Positions 9,146 to 17,365 of a stretch of 60,237 nucleotides of DNA are shown piece after piece. The notes under the pieces are model-generated. The model saw only the letters and a program-made list of their open reading frames with translations. It had not been told where the DNA came from and made no database searches. Within the stretch, counting starts at the first letter, position 1. Each line of letters begins with the position of its first letter. Made by a program: the position numbers and the translations under genes. Source of the stretch: Planctomycetia bacterium (lineage in GTDB: Bacteria > Planctomycetota > UBA8108 > UBA1146). The stretch is taken from positions 14,316 to 74,552 of the forward strand of contig JAAXJX010000001.1 of NCBI GenBank assembly GCA_012269595.1, in the 5' to 3' direction.

Positions 9146-10354
9146 ATGGATGCCAGATCAACCAATCGGCGGGATAGCGGCGGGAACGGGAGTTGCCATT
9201 TGAACGCTTCTCCGGGCCTCTACGTGCATGTCCCGTTTTGTCGCAGCAGGTGTACCTATTGCGACTTCCACGTGGCAGCTTTGCGTCCGACCGTGATGGT
9301 CGACTATGTGGAGGCACTGAAATCTGAAATCGATCAGGTCGCCAAATCCGGTTTCACACCGAGAACAATCTTTATCGGTGGCGGAACTCCAAGTGCTCTT
9401 CCCCAGGAGCAATGGGAGCAACTGCTGGCAGCTCTGGCCGAGCCTTTTTCCGGTTCCCTGATTGAATGGACTGTCGAGGCAAATCCTGAATCGATCAATC
9501 CTCAAAAGATCGAAGCGGCATTGAAAGCGGGGGTGGACCGATTCAGCACTGGCGCCCAGACTTTTTCCGAAAAGGGACTGTCATTGATGGGGCGCAGGCA
9601 CGATGCACAGAGGGTTGAGGAAGTGCACCGGTGGTTCGAAGAATTGGAAGTGCCGCGCACGAGTCTGGATTTGATTGTGGGCTGGCCCGGGCAAGACCGG
9701 GAATCGATCGATAATGATCTGGCAGCAGTTGAGCGAATCGATCCTGATCACATCAGCCTTTATCACCTGAGTTATGAGTCCGGTACATGGTTGTATGCAA
9801 TGAGGGAACGTGGCGGATTGAAACCGTTGATGGACGAAACCTGCATCGAATTTTCCAATGCATTTCTGACTGGTTTGAGTCAACAGGGTTTTCGACGGTA
9901 TGAAGTTTCCAATCTGGAGAAGCGTGGAGGAGTTTCCTGGCACAATCTGAACTATTGGCAACGGGGTGAGTACTTGGGGATAGGTAGCGGCGCCGCTTCG
10001 TTTTTTAACGGAACGAGATGGAAAAACCGGCCCGATGTAGCGGCCTATATCTCTGCCAATGGATCACCAGAGAGAATTGATATGGAAAAGTCGGGGGAAT
10101 TGGACGTCATCGTTGAATTGATCATGTTGCAGTTGAGATTGTCTTCAGGATTGGATCTCAATCATTTTCGGAATCTCACCAAATATGAGTTTTACGACCT
10201 CTGTTCGGAAAGTTTGCGCAACTTCAAAGAAAAAGGTTTTCTTGTAGAGGAAGCGGGCCATGTGCGCGCGACTCAAAAAGGATTCGACGTTCTTGATACG
10301 ATGATCCTTCAGTTTGTGGAAGACGCCGAAAAGAGATTGAATGCGCGAACGTGA
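9146..10354 (+). CDS. hemW: HemW-like radical SAM protein (haem chaperone)
   Basis: The iron-sulfur cluster motif CRSRCTYC (CxxxCxxC) lies near residues 33-40 after GLYVHVPF. GGGTPS and the later HNLNYW segment are typical of the coproporphyrinogen III oxidase-like HemW branch. HemW proteins bind haem and SAM and are thought to deliver haem; true HemN activity should not be assumed. The 402-residue length is normal, with about 25 extra residues before the conserved core. ATG 9146 is preceded by AAGGA at suitable spacing. The gene is divergent from the DUF4388 gene (115-base gap) and overlaps the next gene by 14 bases. Confidence 0.92.
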   Translation: MDARSTNRRDSGGNGSCHLNASPGLYVHVPFCRSRCTYCDFHVAALRPTVMVDYVEALKSEIDQVAKSGFTPRTIFIGGGTPSALPQEQWEQLLAALAEPFSGSLIEWTVEANPESINPQKIEAALKAGVDRFSTGAQTFSEKGLSLMGRRHDAQRVEEVHRWFEELEVPRTSLDLIVGWPGQDRESIDNDLAAVERIDPDHISLYHLSYESGTWLYAMRERGGLKPLMDETCIEFSNAFLTGLSQQGFRRYEVSNLEKRGGVSWHNLNYWQRGEYLGIGSGAASFFNGTRWKNRPDVAAYISANGSPERIDMEKSGELDVIVELIMLQLRLSSGLDLNHFRNLTKYEFYDLCSESLRNFKEKGFLVEEAGHVRATQKGFDVLDTMILQFVEDAEKRLNART

Positions 10355-10886
10355 TATTCCGTTGGTGGAAATCAGCCTGGCGGTGAGATTTCTGCGGCAA
10401 CGAGACTGGCTCGACAGCGAAGCATTCGCCCGTTTGCTGACTCTCAAGGAGTCCAAATACGGGTTGGACGGGTTTGTGGGGGTGATTCAAAAAGAAAGCC
10501 TCCTTTGCCCAGAAAAAGTCGAATCGCTGGTCAAGAGAGTTCGTAATCAGATGCGCAGAATCCATGCAGAGCTACCCGAAACCCGTGTTATCGACGGTAG
10601 ATTCGGCCGTATCGCAGTTTCTGCAGGGTGGATCTCCTCTCAAGACCTGGAAAACGCTCTTCTGGAGCAATCCCGCTTGAGGCGAATAGGCCTCAAATTC
10701 CGATTGGGTGAAGTTCTGTTCAAAATGGACCTTCTCAGTCGTCAGCAAGTGGAGTCAGTTCTCGAGAAACAGGGGCAAAGATCCAAAGCATGCCCGGATT
10801 GCCAGGCGTTAGCGCCATATACGGCAGAATTGTGTTCTTGCGGGCGAATTTTGCAGTCTGCTCCTCTTTTGTGCCCTGTCGTCTAG
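10341..10886 (+). CDS. Small MshEN-like helical protein with zinc-ribbon tail
   Basis: The 181-residue product has two segments of the kind 'GRIAVSAGWISSQDLENAL' and 'GEVLFKMDLLSRQQVESVL'. Both resemble the helical MshEN/GspE N-terminal repeat (LG-x-hh-G-hh-x5-L-x2-hL-x2-Q). The C-terminus carries CPDCQALAPYTAELCSCG, a likely four-cysteine zinc ribbon. It overlaps the end of hemW by 14 bases, so it is probably co-transcribed. MshEN domains bind c-di-GMP in some ATPases, but the key residues were not checked here. The function is unknown. The region between this gene and 11017 holds no other gene. Confidence 0.65.
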   Translation: MRERDIPLVEISLAVRFLRQRDWLDSEAFARLLTLKESKYGLDGFVGVIQKESLLCPEKVESLVKRVRNQMRRIHAELPETRVIDGRFGRIAVSAGWISSQDLENALLEQSRLRRIGLKFRLGEVLFKMDLLSRQQVESVLEKQGQRSKACPDCQALAPYTAELCSCGRILQSAPLLCPVV

Positions 10887-11016
10887 GCACTCGATCCCGA
10901 ACATCCGGTGGTGATCGACAATTTCGCCATTTGCCAGTTTTCGATTCCCCATCCTAGTCTTCTCTGAGGTACCGGCACCCATTGTGCTGGCATTGCGTGA
11001 CAGGTAGGGGAAACAG

Positions 11017-11607
11017 ATGAAGGACGATAATTTGAAGTCCAATCCTGAAGATTCCTCCGCAAACAGCGGAGAATTGCCGGAAGTGAAGGCGGTCCCTTTG
11101 GATTCTCCTCCACAACCGGAAATCATCTCTCATGAAGAGCTCAATGAAGATGACGTCATCGTCTACCTGGACGACGATGTTGAAGTCTGTAATCCGGAGA
11201 ATGCACCGGATTTGCTTTCTCATCGTCCTGGTGAGGAAGACGTGCTGACGGAGTTTGAGAGACTTCCCGAAGTTCAGGCTGAACTGGTGGAGGATATTCC
11301 AGAAGTGTTGAGTGTGGATGATGTCACCGCTCTCGTTTCTGAAGAGGTCGACACCGACTGGTCCGAGTTCTTTGCAGACCAAGCATTGGTTCTGGAGAGA
11401 GTCAGGGAATATGTCACCTTGCATGGCAAATGGTTTGCTGGTGCAGCGGCGGTATTCCTGTTGGTTGTTGTCGCAAGTCTGTTCTCAGGCGGAAGTGATT
11501 CCAACGGAGCTTCCGCCACCTCGGAAGTCAATGCTACTGCGGAAGCCTACGATCAATGGGTTGATCAGGCTTTGAGTGGGCATTTGACCGAGATCGGAGA
11601 AAACTAA
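11017..11607 (+). CDS. Acidic single-pass membrane protein, unknown
   Basis: The 196-residue product is strongly acidic and Ser/Pro-rich for its first 130 residues (for example LNEDDVIVYLDDDVEV). One membrane segment follows (WFAGAAAVFLLVVVASLF, about residues 138-155) and then a short outside tail. No domain was recognised. ATG 11017 has AGGGG six bases upstream. Its stop overlaps the next ATG as TAATG, so it is coupled to the exported LKNG protein downstream. It may act as a membrane partner of that protein, but this is inference from position only. Confidence 0.68.
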   Translation: MKDDNLKSNPEDSSANSGELPEVKAVPLDSPPQPEIISHEELNEDDVIVYLDDDVEVCNPENAPDLLSHRPGEEDVLTEFERLPEVQAELVEDIPEVLSVDDVTALVSEEVDTDWSEFFADQALVLERVREYVTLHGKWFAGAAAVFLLVVVASLFSGGSDSNGASATSEVNATAEAYDQWVDQALSGHLTEIGEN

Positions 11608-12467
11608 TGAGCAGAGCACTGAGCATTATCATGATCGTCTGCCTGGTGCTTGCACCGGGAGTGGTTCAGTCTGGAACCATCATTCTCAAAAATGGTCACG
11701 TCATAAACGGCAAGGTTATCGTCAGTGATGACGAGAAAGTGATCATGAGCTGGGGTAATGGAAGGACAACCATTTACCACCGGTTCATCGAATCGATTTC
11801 TTTGACAGAAGAAGAGGAATTGGCCGTTCGCAGATACAACACTGCGAAATCCGATTCTGTTTCCAGAGAGGTGACTCAGGCAATTCAGTTGCCAGAGTTC
11901 AGCGAGCTTCATGGTGAAGTCGCTGCGGAAGTTCTGGCCGAAGAAAATGATGTTGCTCCGAATCAAGGTGAGCATATTGCTGATCTCAATGGAGAAGTTT
12001 CTTCAGAAGCAGCAGAATTCTCGATGCCGCTGCTGGAGGAAAGAAGCTTCCAGAGATTTGGGTTTTCGCTGAACTTGCCAGATTCCTGGTCCGTTCAGGA
12101 GTTCAAAGACTCTCTCAGTATTCGCTCTGAATGTGGCGGAATCATGTTGGCCTTTGATCGGTATCAGGGGGGGGCTCTGACTGCCGGCAGGGCAGCCGTC
12201 GGGCTTCAGGGAATGTTGAATGATCAGGGATTCCAGCAGGTGCAAAATGGATTGAGCAAATTCATGGAGGGTTTGGATGCAGGTTTTCAGGTGGAGAGCC
12301 TCTCGCCCGGTCAAAACCATCACTCCGTTCATGCCCTCGTGAGTCTTGAATCGAGTGGGAATCAGCAGCTTTTCTCGCTCTACAGATCATTGGATTGCCA
12401 GGAAGAAACGCGCAATGTCCTGAAGTCTGTTATGGATTCAATGGAGTTTGTCGGTTTGAATCGCTGA
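11607..12467 (+). CDS. Exported LKNG-domain protein
   Basis: The 286-residue product has a signal peptide (SIIMIVCLVLAPGVVQS) and, directly after it, GTIILKNGHVINGKVI. This closely matches the N-terminal motif of the protein at the left edge of the window. A charged linker leads to a C-terminal domain (RFGFSLNLPDSWSVQEF ... IMLAFDRYQGG) with the look of PsbP/DcrB-type small outside domains. ATG 11607 overlaps the preceding stop by one base. A strong terminator follows at 12496, so this ends the hemW operon. No enzyme motif was seen. Confidence 0.72.
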   Translation: MSRALSIIMIVCLVLAPGVVQSGTIILKNGHVINGKVIVSDDEKVIMSWGNGRTTIYHRFIESISLTEEEELAVRRYNTAKSDSVSREVTQAIQLPEFSELHGEVAAEVLAEENDVAPNQGEHIADLNGEVSSEAAEFSMPLLEERSFQRFGFSLNLPDSWSVQEFKDSLSIRSECGGIMLAFDRYQGGALTAGRAAVGLQGMLNDQGFQQVQNGLSKFMEGLDAGFQVESLSPGQNHHSVHALVSLESSGNQQLFSLYRSLDCQEETRNVLKSVMDSMEFVGLNR

Positions 12468-12495
12468 CGAGAATCTTGTTGTCGTCGGCAGAAGA

Positions 12496-12530
12496 AGTGC
12501 AGAGCGAGAAATCGCTCTGCACTTTTTTTT
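12496..12530 (+). terminator. Rho-independent terminator after the hemW operon
   Basis: AGTGCAGAGCGA pairs perfectly with TCGCTCTGCACT across a GAAA tetraloop, giving a 12-bp stem. It is followed by a run of T to 12530. It lies 29 bases past the stop of the LKNG protein. Confidence 0.93.
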
Positions 12531-13172
12531 GTGGTTGGCAGAAAAAAAAGTTGAACTGGCAGAAAAAATCCCGTTACCATGTCCTCAAGGTTAGGGGAAA
12601 GCGGAGACGAGGTGGCCGGAGGGGGATCCGGTGATCGGCCTGAAAAGGGCAGTTTCCGAAACAGCGAAGAGTCACACAGCGAAATCATTTTGGAAGTCAT
12701 TTTGGTTTCATGCCGGTTGATGTGTCGTTGTTCCGAACTTTCTTTTTGCAGGCTGGGTACACCTGTTTCTTTACGAACGACTTGGTTTGAGTCGTCTCGG
12801 TTTTCCATTTGTTTGAGTTGCAACAACTGTTGAGGAGATCTTGTGTCCCTCGCAAAGACGGAGTCTTTGCGTGTTGACATGGGGCCCCAAAAGTTGTGCC
12901 GCTGTGATTGTGTTTCTCGGGGACACAGGTTCAGCGCACGGTTGTTTTCGGATTGGGTTTTGAAATCCGGAGATTCGACGGTGACTCGTTGGGGGAAATC
13001 GGATGAAAGATGTTTCTTGCATCTTTAACGTCTTTTCCTTCATACTCTTGGAGATTTCTATCGGCGAGCGGTCCTGGGCAGTGGTTGTCCTGTTCCCGTT
13101 CACCGATCGCTCCCTCGGAGGGGAGCGGATGCATCAGGGTTGAGGGGCACTGCCCCCGATAGGAGTTGGCTC
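12531..13172 (+). other. Structured 640-base spacer before the histone-like gene
   Basis: No convincing gene was found here. It contains direct repeats of TGGCAGAAAAAA near 12537 and 12557. A TGTGTCCC (12842-12849) / GGGACACA (12920-12927) pair encloses a 9-bp hairpin CGCAAAGAC-GGA-GTCTTTGCG (12851-12871) and a GGGGCCCC palindrome. Close to the next start are two more hairpins, CGCTCCC/GGGAGCG near 13110-13130 and GGGGCA-C-TGCCCC at about 13144-13156. This could be a long 5' leader or a separate small RNA. Confidence 0.5.
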
Positions 13173-13562
13173 ATGGCCAAGAAGAAAGCGGCGAAGAAAA
13201 AGGTCGCCAAAAAGAAGGCAGCTAAGAAAAAAGTTGCCAAGAAGAAGGTAGCGAAGAAGAAAGCCGCCAAGAAAAAGGTGGCTAAGAAGAAGACTGCCAA
13301 GAAAAAGGTAGCCAAGAAGAAGACTGCCAAGAAGAAGGCAGCCAAGAAGAAGACTGCCAAGAAAAAGGTAGCCAAGAAGAAGACGACGAAGAAGAAGACG
13401 GCTAAGAAGAAGACGGCTAAGAAGAAGACCGCCAAGAAGAAGACGGCGAAGAAGAAAACCGCCAAGAAGAAGACGGCGAAAAAGAAAGTAGCCAAGAAGA
13501 AGGCGAAGAAAAAAGTAGCCAAGAAGAAGACTGCCAAGAAGAAGACCGCACGTAGAAAAAAG
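13173..13562 (+). repeat. 15-bp tandem repeat array inside the histone-like gene
   Basis: The gene is an imperfect tandem array of a 15-base unit of the form GCCAAGAAGAAG plus one codon (GCN, GTN or ACN). Units differ by synonymous AAA/AAG changes and in the fifth codon. Such an array can change length by slippage or recombination. Confidence 0.9.
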
Positions 13563-13565
13563 TAG
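13173..13565 (+). CDS. Histone H1-like lysine/alanine-repeat protein
   Basis: The 130-residue product is almost entirely pentapeptides AKKK followed by A, V or T, repeated about 25 times, and it ends in a short Arg/Lys tail. Such proteins resemble the C-terminal tails of histone H1, chlamydial Hc2 and AlgP, and they bind and condense DNA. Direct evidence here is only composition and repetition. ATG 13173 is chosen because GGAG lies seven bases upstream; an earlier ATG at 13140 adds eleven unrelated residues. There is no globular domain, membrane segment or signal peptide. It is flanked by hairpin-rich DNA on both sides and ends at a strong terminator. Confidence 0.85.
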   Translation: MAKKKAAKKKVAKKKAAKKKVAKKKVAKKKAAKKKVAKKKTAKKKVAKKKTAKKKAAKKKTAKKKVAKKKTTKKKTAKKKTAKKKTAKKKTAKKKTAKKKTAKKKVAKKKAKKKVAKKKTAKKKTARRKK

Positions 13566-13734
13566 CGGCGCCTTCAGGTCAGTCACGCCCGTGGCGAAAG
13601 GGAACCCAGCGTTCCAGGTCTACACCTGATACGAGTCCCAAGTACAGTTACTGGGACTGAGAATGCGAGGATCCCGGCTAAAGCCGGGCGTACCCTGGGG
13701 GCGAATCTTCCCCCTGCTTTCTCCGGGGCAACTT

Positions 13735-13777
13735 GCGCGGAGATACGGAATCATTTCCGTATCTCCGCGCTTTTTTT
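13735..13777 (+). terminator. Rho-independent terminator after the histone-like gene
   Basis: GCGCGGAGATACGGAA (13735-13750) pairs perfectly with TTCCGTATCTCCGCGC (13755-13770) across a four-base loop, and seven T follow. Smaller hairpins upstream (GTCCCA/TGGGAC near 13636-13658 and CCCGGCT/AGCCGGG near 13673-13688) may extend the 3' structure. Confidence 0.94.
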
Positions 13778-13827
13778 GTGAAATGATTCTGAGCGATTCA
13801 TTCAGTTCGTTTGGAAGGAGTCCGACG

Positions 13828-14529
13828 TTGTCGACTGAAATCGAAGCTGTGCGCGGGATGCTTCAATCCGTCGGAAAGGTAACGGTATTTACCGGTGCCG
13901 GAATGAGTGCAGAAAGCGGCATTCCGACTTTTCGGGGAGATGGGGGCTTGTGGAGAGGAAGAAAGCCTGAGGAGTGGGCGACACCGGAAGCGTTTATGCA
14001 ATCGCCTGAAGAAGTCAGGGAGTTTTATCAATGGAGGCGGGGGATTGTCGAAGAGGCTCAACCCCATGCAGGGCACCTGGCGCTGGGTAGATGGTCTAGT
14101 GGGGATTCCCATCATGTTGAGATCGTGACCCAAAATGTGGATGGACTTCATCAAAGGAGTGGTTGTTCCCGGGTCTGGGAGCTTCACGGCAGTCTTTGGG
14201 CACAGCACTGTCATGATTGCGGTACTCCGGAAAGTGATCTCGGAAAAACTCACTGCCCCTGTGGGGGGAGATTGCGGCCCTCAGTCGTCTGGTTTGGCGA
14301 GGGCTTGCCGTCAGATGTCTGGGCAGAGTCGGAACGGGCCATGCGGGAGTCAGAGCTCGTCCTGGTCATTGGAACTTCTGCAGTGGTTTATCCTGCTGCA
14401 GGGCTTGTGGGTATGGCTGCCGGAGTGGGAATTCCCGTAGTTGAAATCAACCCGCAGCCAGCTCTGGACAGTCAGACCATCTGTATCACGGGAACTGCTG
14501 CACAGGTCCTCCCCATTCTTCTCGAATAA
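13828..14529 (+). CDS. cobB: NAD-dependent protein deacylase (sirtuin)
   Basis: Sirtuins remove acyl groups from lysines using NAD. The NAD-binding motif FTGAGMSAESGIPTFRG lies near residues 23-39. TQNVDGLHQRSG, then WELHGSL with the catalytic His, are present. The zinc site has two cysteine pairs: CHDC and CPC (H-C-P-C-G). The end has IGTSAVVYPA and VEINPQP. TTG 13828 is chosen because GGAAGGAG lies seven bases upstream; the frame stays open to 13663 but would read through the preceding terminator. The protein is 233 residues, a typical bacterial length. Its nearness to the lysine-rich histone-like gene invites the idea of a substrate pair, but that is speculation. Confidence 0.93.
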   Translation: MSTEIEAVRGMLQSVGKVTVFTGAGMSAESGIPTFRGDGGLWRGRKPEEWATPEAFMQSPEEVREFYQWRRGIVEEAQPHAGHLALGRWSSGDSHHVEIVTQNVDGLHQRSGCSRVWELHGSLWAQHCHDCGTPESDLGKTHCPCGGRLRPSVVWFGEGLPSDVWAESERAMRESELVLVIGTSAVVYPAAGLVGMAAGVGIPVVEINPQPALDSQTICITGTAAQVLPILLE

Positions 14530-14747
14530 ACGGGGTTGAATCTGATCTGCCAAAAGGTGCAGCCTGATCGGAGTTCAGGAATCTTGGGCTGACTTGAAAA
14601 GGAAGCGGGGAGGTTTGCTCGGGGGAGACGGGCAAACTGCATGCACCGATACGGACGACCCACATGAATAGGGCTGCAAGATCAGCAATTCATTCATGGA
14701 GGAGGCTTGATCCAAAGGGATGCCATGTGGATCAGAAAAGAAAAGAG
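14530..14747. other. Non-coding stretch between the sirtuin gene and tRNA-Leu
   Basis: No gene was found. Two loose inverted repeats are visible: GTTTGC ... GCAAAC near 14612-14638 and TGATCC ... GGATCA near 14708-14734. Confidence 0.4.
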
Positions 14748-14831
14748 TGCCGAGGGGGGGACTCGAACCCCCATGAGCCGAAGCTCATCAGATCCTTAGT
14801 CTGACGCGTCTGCCAGTTCCGCCACCTCGGC
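14748..14831 (-). tRNA. tRNA-Leu (anticodon UAA)
   Basis: The minus strand gives an 84-base class II tRNA. The acceptor GCCGAGG pairs with CCTCGGC, the D-arm follows, and the anticodon stem TCAGA/TCTGA holds the loop CTAAGGA with anticodon TAA. A long variable arm (GATGAGC...GCTCATG) and a T-arm with GGTTCGAGTCC complete it. The CCA end is not encoded; the bases after the discriminator A are CTC, so a CCA-adding enzyme is needed. Confidence 0.96.
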
Positions 14832-14920
14832 AATGATCGGAAACACGAAGTTTAGGTGGCAATAATCCTGTGTCAAGTTTGACCGGAATATTGCCACCCA
14901 ACTTCTTCAAAAACGCTGAT

Positions 14921-15742
14921 TTAGGGCGCTGCTCCCTGATCGATCCAATCTTTGACCAATTGGATCTGAGCCGGGGTCAGACAGCAGAAGCCGCCGATGG
15001 GCATCTGTGAGCCGGCCGCGGCAGTAGAACAGCCTGCAGCCTGAGCCGCAGCCACATGGGTTCCCTCGATTTTACGGAAGAGCCAACTGGCGGAGGAGTC
15101 GCCAGGCTCGACGAAGTCGTAAGAACCGCACTCAGCTGAAGGCTGATTCACCAAAGTGGCGTAGGAGTCATTGGTCGCACTGTCCTCAAGGTTCAAGCCC
15201 CCAAAGTTTGAGGGGGGAGCATGGCAAACGGTGCAATCGGTCTGGATCACCTGCGGGTAAACATCTCCAAAATAGGAAACAGTGGAAGGCAGGCATACCG
15301 GGTCTGTCGCACAGTCTGTATCCGCGCAGTCGATGGCTCCATCGAGGTCGTCGTCGATGTTATTGTCGCAAACTTCCGCAGAGGGAGCACTGCAACCGCT
15401 GCTTGCGGTAGGGCAGTCGAGTCCATCCGGAGTGGGATCCTGGCCACAGGTGATGGGTTCAGGCGGAGGACCGGCGTTGGAAAACAGAATGGAAAGCAAT
15501 GACACCGGGTCACTGATATCGGTGCTTCCATCGTCGTTGACGTCGCAGGCATCCGGGCAGAGTGCCGGGCCAGCTCCCGAAAAGAGAATGCTCAGGGACA
15601 GGACTGCATCGGCGATATTGATCTGGTCATCCAGATTGCAATCACCACGGCTGAAATTCTCCTGGCCCGAAACCGGGGCAGAAACCAGAAGGAAGGAGAA
15701 CAGCACCGCCAGAAGGGGGCTGCCAAAACGTAATAGACTCAT
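14921..15742 (-). CDS. Exported dockerin-like protein with cytochrome c (PSCyt1-like) tail
   Basis: The 273-residue product has a signal peptide (LLAVLFSFLLVSAPVSG). Two dockerin-type calcium loops follow (GDCNLDDQINIADAV, then CDVNDDGSTDISDPV), then a Cys- and Asp-rich segment (CDNNIDDDLDGAIDCADTDC). The tail has one haem-binding CxxCH (DCTVCH) and the closing pattern LTPAQIQLVKDWIDQGA, typical of planctomycete cytochrome c domains. ATG 15742 is chosen because GAGGA lies eight bases upstream; the frame is open to 15862. It should act outside the cytoplasmic membrane. No hydrolase domain is attached, so the role of the calcium loops is unclear. Confidence 0.8.
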   Translation of the reverse strand: MSLLRFGSPLLAVLFSFLLVSAPVSGQENFSRGDCNLDDQINIADAVLSLSILFSGAGPALCPDACDVNDDGSTDISDPVSLLSILFSNAGPPPEPITCGQDPTPDGLDCPTASSGCSAPSAEVCDNNIDDDLDGAIDCADTDCATDPVCLPSTVSYFGDVYPQVIQTDCTVCHAPPSNFGGLNLEDSATNDSYATLVNQPSAECGSYDFVEPGDSSASWLFRKIEGTHVAAAQAAGCSTAAAGSQMPIGGFCCLTPAQIQLVKDWIDQGAAP

Positions 15743-15960
15743 GTGTTCAATCCTCAACTGCGGGACAGGTTTTGCTGTCTGCGGCCTTTGAGCCGCTTCA
15801 GATGTATAGGCCAGAGCCCATTTTATCGCTTTCAAGGCGGCCCGCAACTTCACCGTTACCAATGTTGTAAGGCTGTTCGTCTCGATTCATCGACTCCAGA
15901 GGGCTAAGATCCGGCCTGAGCAGCCGGGAAATACAGCCGGAATAGTCGAGAGAAGGATGC

Positions 15961-17142
15961 ATGATCAGCCAAAGAGTCCGAACCATTACCCCATCCGCAA
16001 CCCTGTCCCTGAATGCAAGACTTCAGGAGATGAGGGCTCAGGGGACAGAGATCATCAATCTCAGTGTCGGAGAACCTGATTTCGAGACGCCCAAGTTCAT
16101 TCGGGACGTTGCCCACGAAGCGATGGAATCTGGTTGGACTCGATACACACCAACCAGTGGTCATCCCGAAGCTCGGGAAGCAGTGTGCCGTCACGTTCTT
16201 CGGACTCGCAATGTCGAAGTCAAACCTGAGCAGGTCATTCTGTCATCCGGAGTGAAGCATTCCCTCTCTCAGACATTGTTGTCTCTGGTGAACCCTGGAG
16301 ACGAAGTGATGATCGGCGCGCCTTATTGGGTTTCCTATCCTGAATTGATTCGCCTGGCGGATGGTATTCCGGTAGTCGTCGAAACTCGTATCGAAGATGG
16401 TTTCCGGTTGACCCGTGAGGCTCTCGAAGCCCAGCTGACTCCGAGGACGATGGGAATCATTCTCAATGAGCCTGGCAACCCGACCGGTGTTGTCAGCAGT
16501 GCGTCAGAAGTCTTGGAGATCATCGAGTTTGCCCGTGATAACGATTTGTGGGTGATCAGTGATGAGATCTACGAGGCGATGGTCCATGAGGGCAGACTCA
16601 ATAGTCCATTCAGCATCGACCCGGAACGGGTCAGTTACATCTCGGGCCTGTCCAAGTCTTTTGCCATGACGGGCTGGAGACTCGGGTGGAGTGTCAGTGA
16701 GCCCGAGCGAGCGAATGCCATTGGAAGATTGCAAAGTCACAACGCGGCCAATCCCTGCAGTATCTCTCAGGCAACGGTGGCAGCAGCACTGGATGGAATG
16801 GACCACCCGGAGCTACAGGAGATGTATGCCGCTTTCCGTGATCGAAAAGATCTTGTGGTTGAAAAACTGAATGCCATGGACGGTGTCCAGTTCGTCGCTC
16901 CCAAGGGGGCGTTCTATGTCTTCGTTGACGTCTCAAATTTCCTGGGGAAGGACAAGCGGGTTGCTGATGCCAATCAGTTTTGCCTGGGCCTTCTTGAAGA
17001 GATGGGAGTGGCTGCTGTTCCCGGAGATGCCTTTGGAAGTCCCGGTTGCCTGCGACTCTCCTACGCCAGACCCAATGCGGAAATCGCCGATGCTCTCGAT
17101 CGGTTGGACCAGTTTCTGAAGAAAACCTCTGAAACTTCCTGA
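15961..17142 (+). CDS. Pyridoxal-phosphate aminotransferase, class I (aspartate type)
   Basis: This is a 393-residue fold-type I aminotransferase. The N-terminal NLSVGEPDFETPKFI, the NEPGNPTG motif, SDEIYEAM, and the PLP-lysine motif SGLSKSFAMTGWR (around residues 224-236) are all present, as is the C-terminal RLSYA with the substrate-carboxylate arginine. This matches the Igamma aspartate aminotransferase group found in many bacteria. The exact substrate (aspartate, or a broader set including prephenate) cannot be fixed from motifs. It is a single gene, divergent from the dockerin/cytochrome gene across 218 bases. Confidence 0.9.
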   Translation: MISQRVRTITPSATLSLNARLQEMRAQGTEIINLSVGEPDFETPKFIRDVAHEAMESGWTRYTPTSGHPEAREAVCRHVLRTRNVEVKPEQVILSSGVKHSLSQTLLSLVNPGDEVMIGAPYWVSYPELIRLADGIPVVVETRIEDGFRLTREALEAQLTPRTMGIILNEPGNPTGVVSSASEVLEIIEFARDNDLWVISDEIYEAMVHEGRLNSPFSIDPERVSYISGLSKSFAMTGWRLGWSVSEPERANAIGRLQSHNAANPCSISQATVAAALDGMDHPELQEMYAAFRDRKDLVVEKLNAMDGVQFVAPKGAFYVFVDVSNFLGKDKRVADANQFCLGLLEEMGVAAVPGDAFGSPGCLRLSYARPNAEIADALDRLDQFLKKTSETS

Positions 17143-17250
17143 AATCCGCCTTCAAAGGTGTCTTTTTGGCCTTTGGAACGCTTTCGGGTTGTTGATGGAG
17201 TGCTTTTTCTGAGACAGAATCAAAATGTCCTGAATATATGTGCGGGGAAA

Positions 17251-17269
17251 ATGAATGGTCTTCATTCAT
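17251..17269. promoter_or_regulatory. Operator-like inverted repeat upstream of the five-PDZ gene
   Basis: ATGAATG, five bases, CATTCAT form a perfect 7-bp inverted repeat 97 bases before the start at 17366. Its size and spacing fit a dimeric repressor site, but it could equally be a small hairpin. Confidence 0.35.
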
Positions 17270-17365
17270 GCACTTCAGGGCCGGGGGAAACAGACTCGCA
17301 TCTTTTGACCGCATCACCGGTCCCCCGACATGGCTGAAATTGAATCAAGGGAAGGGACCTGAATC

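Noticed and set aside
13100-13586. Two antisense frames across the AKKK repeat
   Set aside because: They are Phe/Leu-rich low-complexity readings of the lysine-codon repeat.
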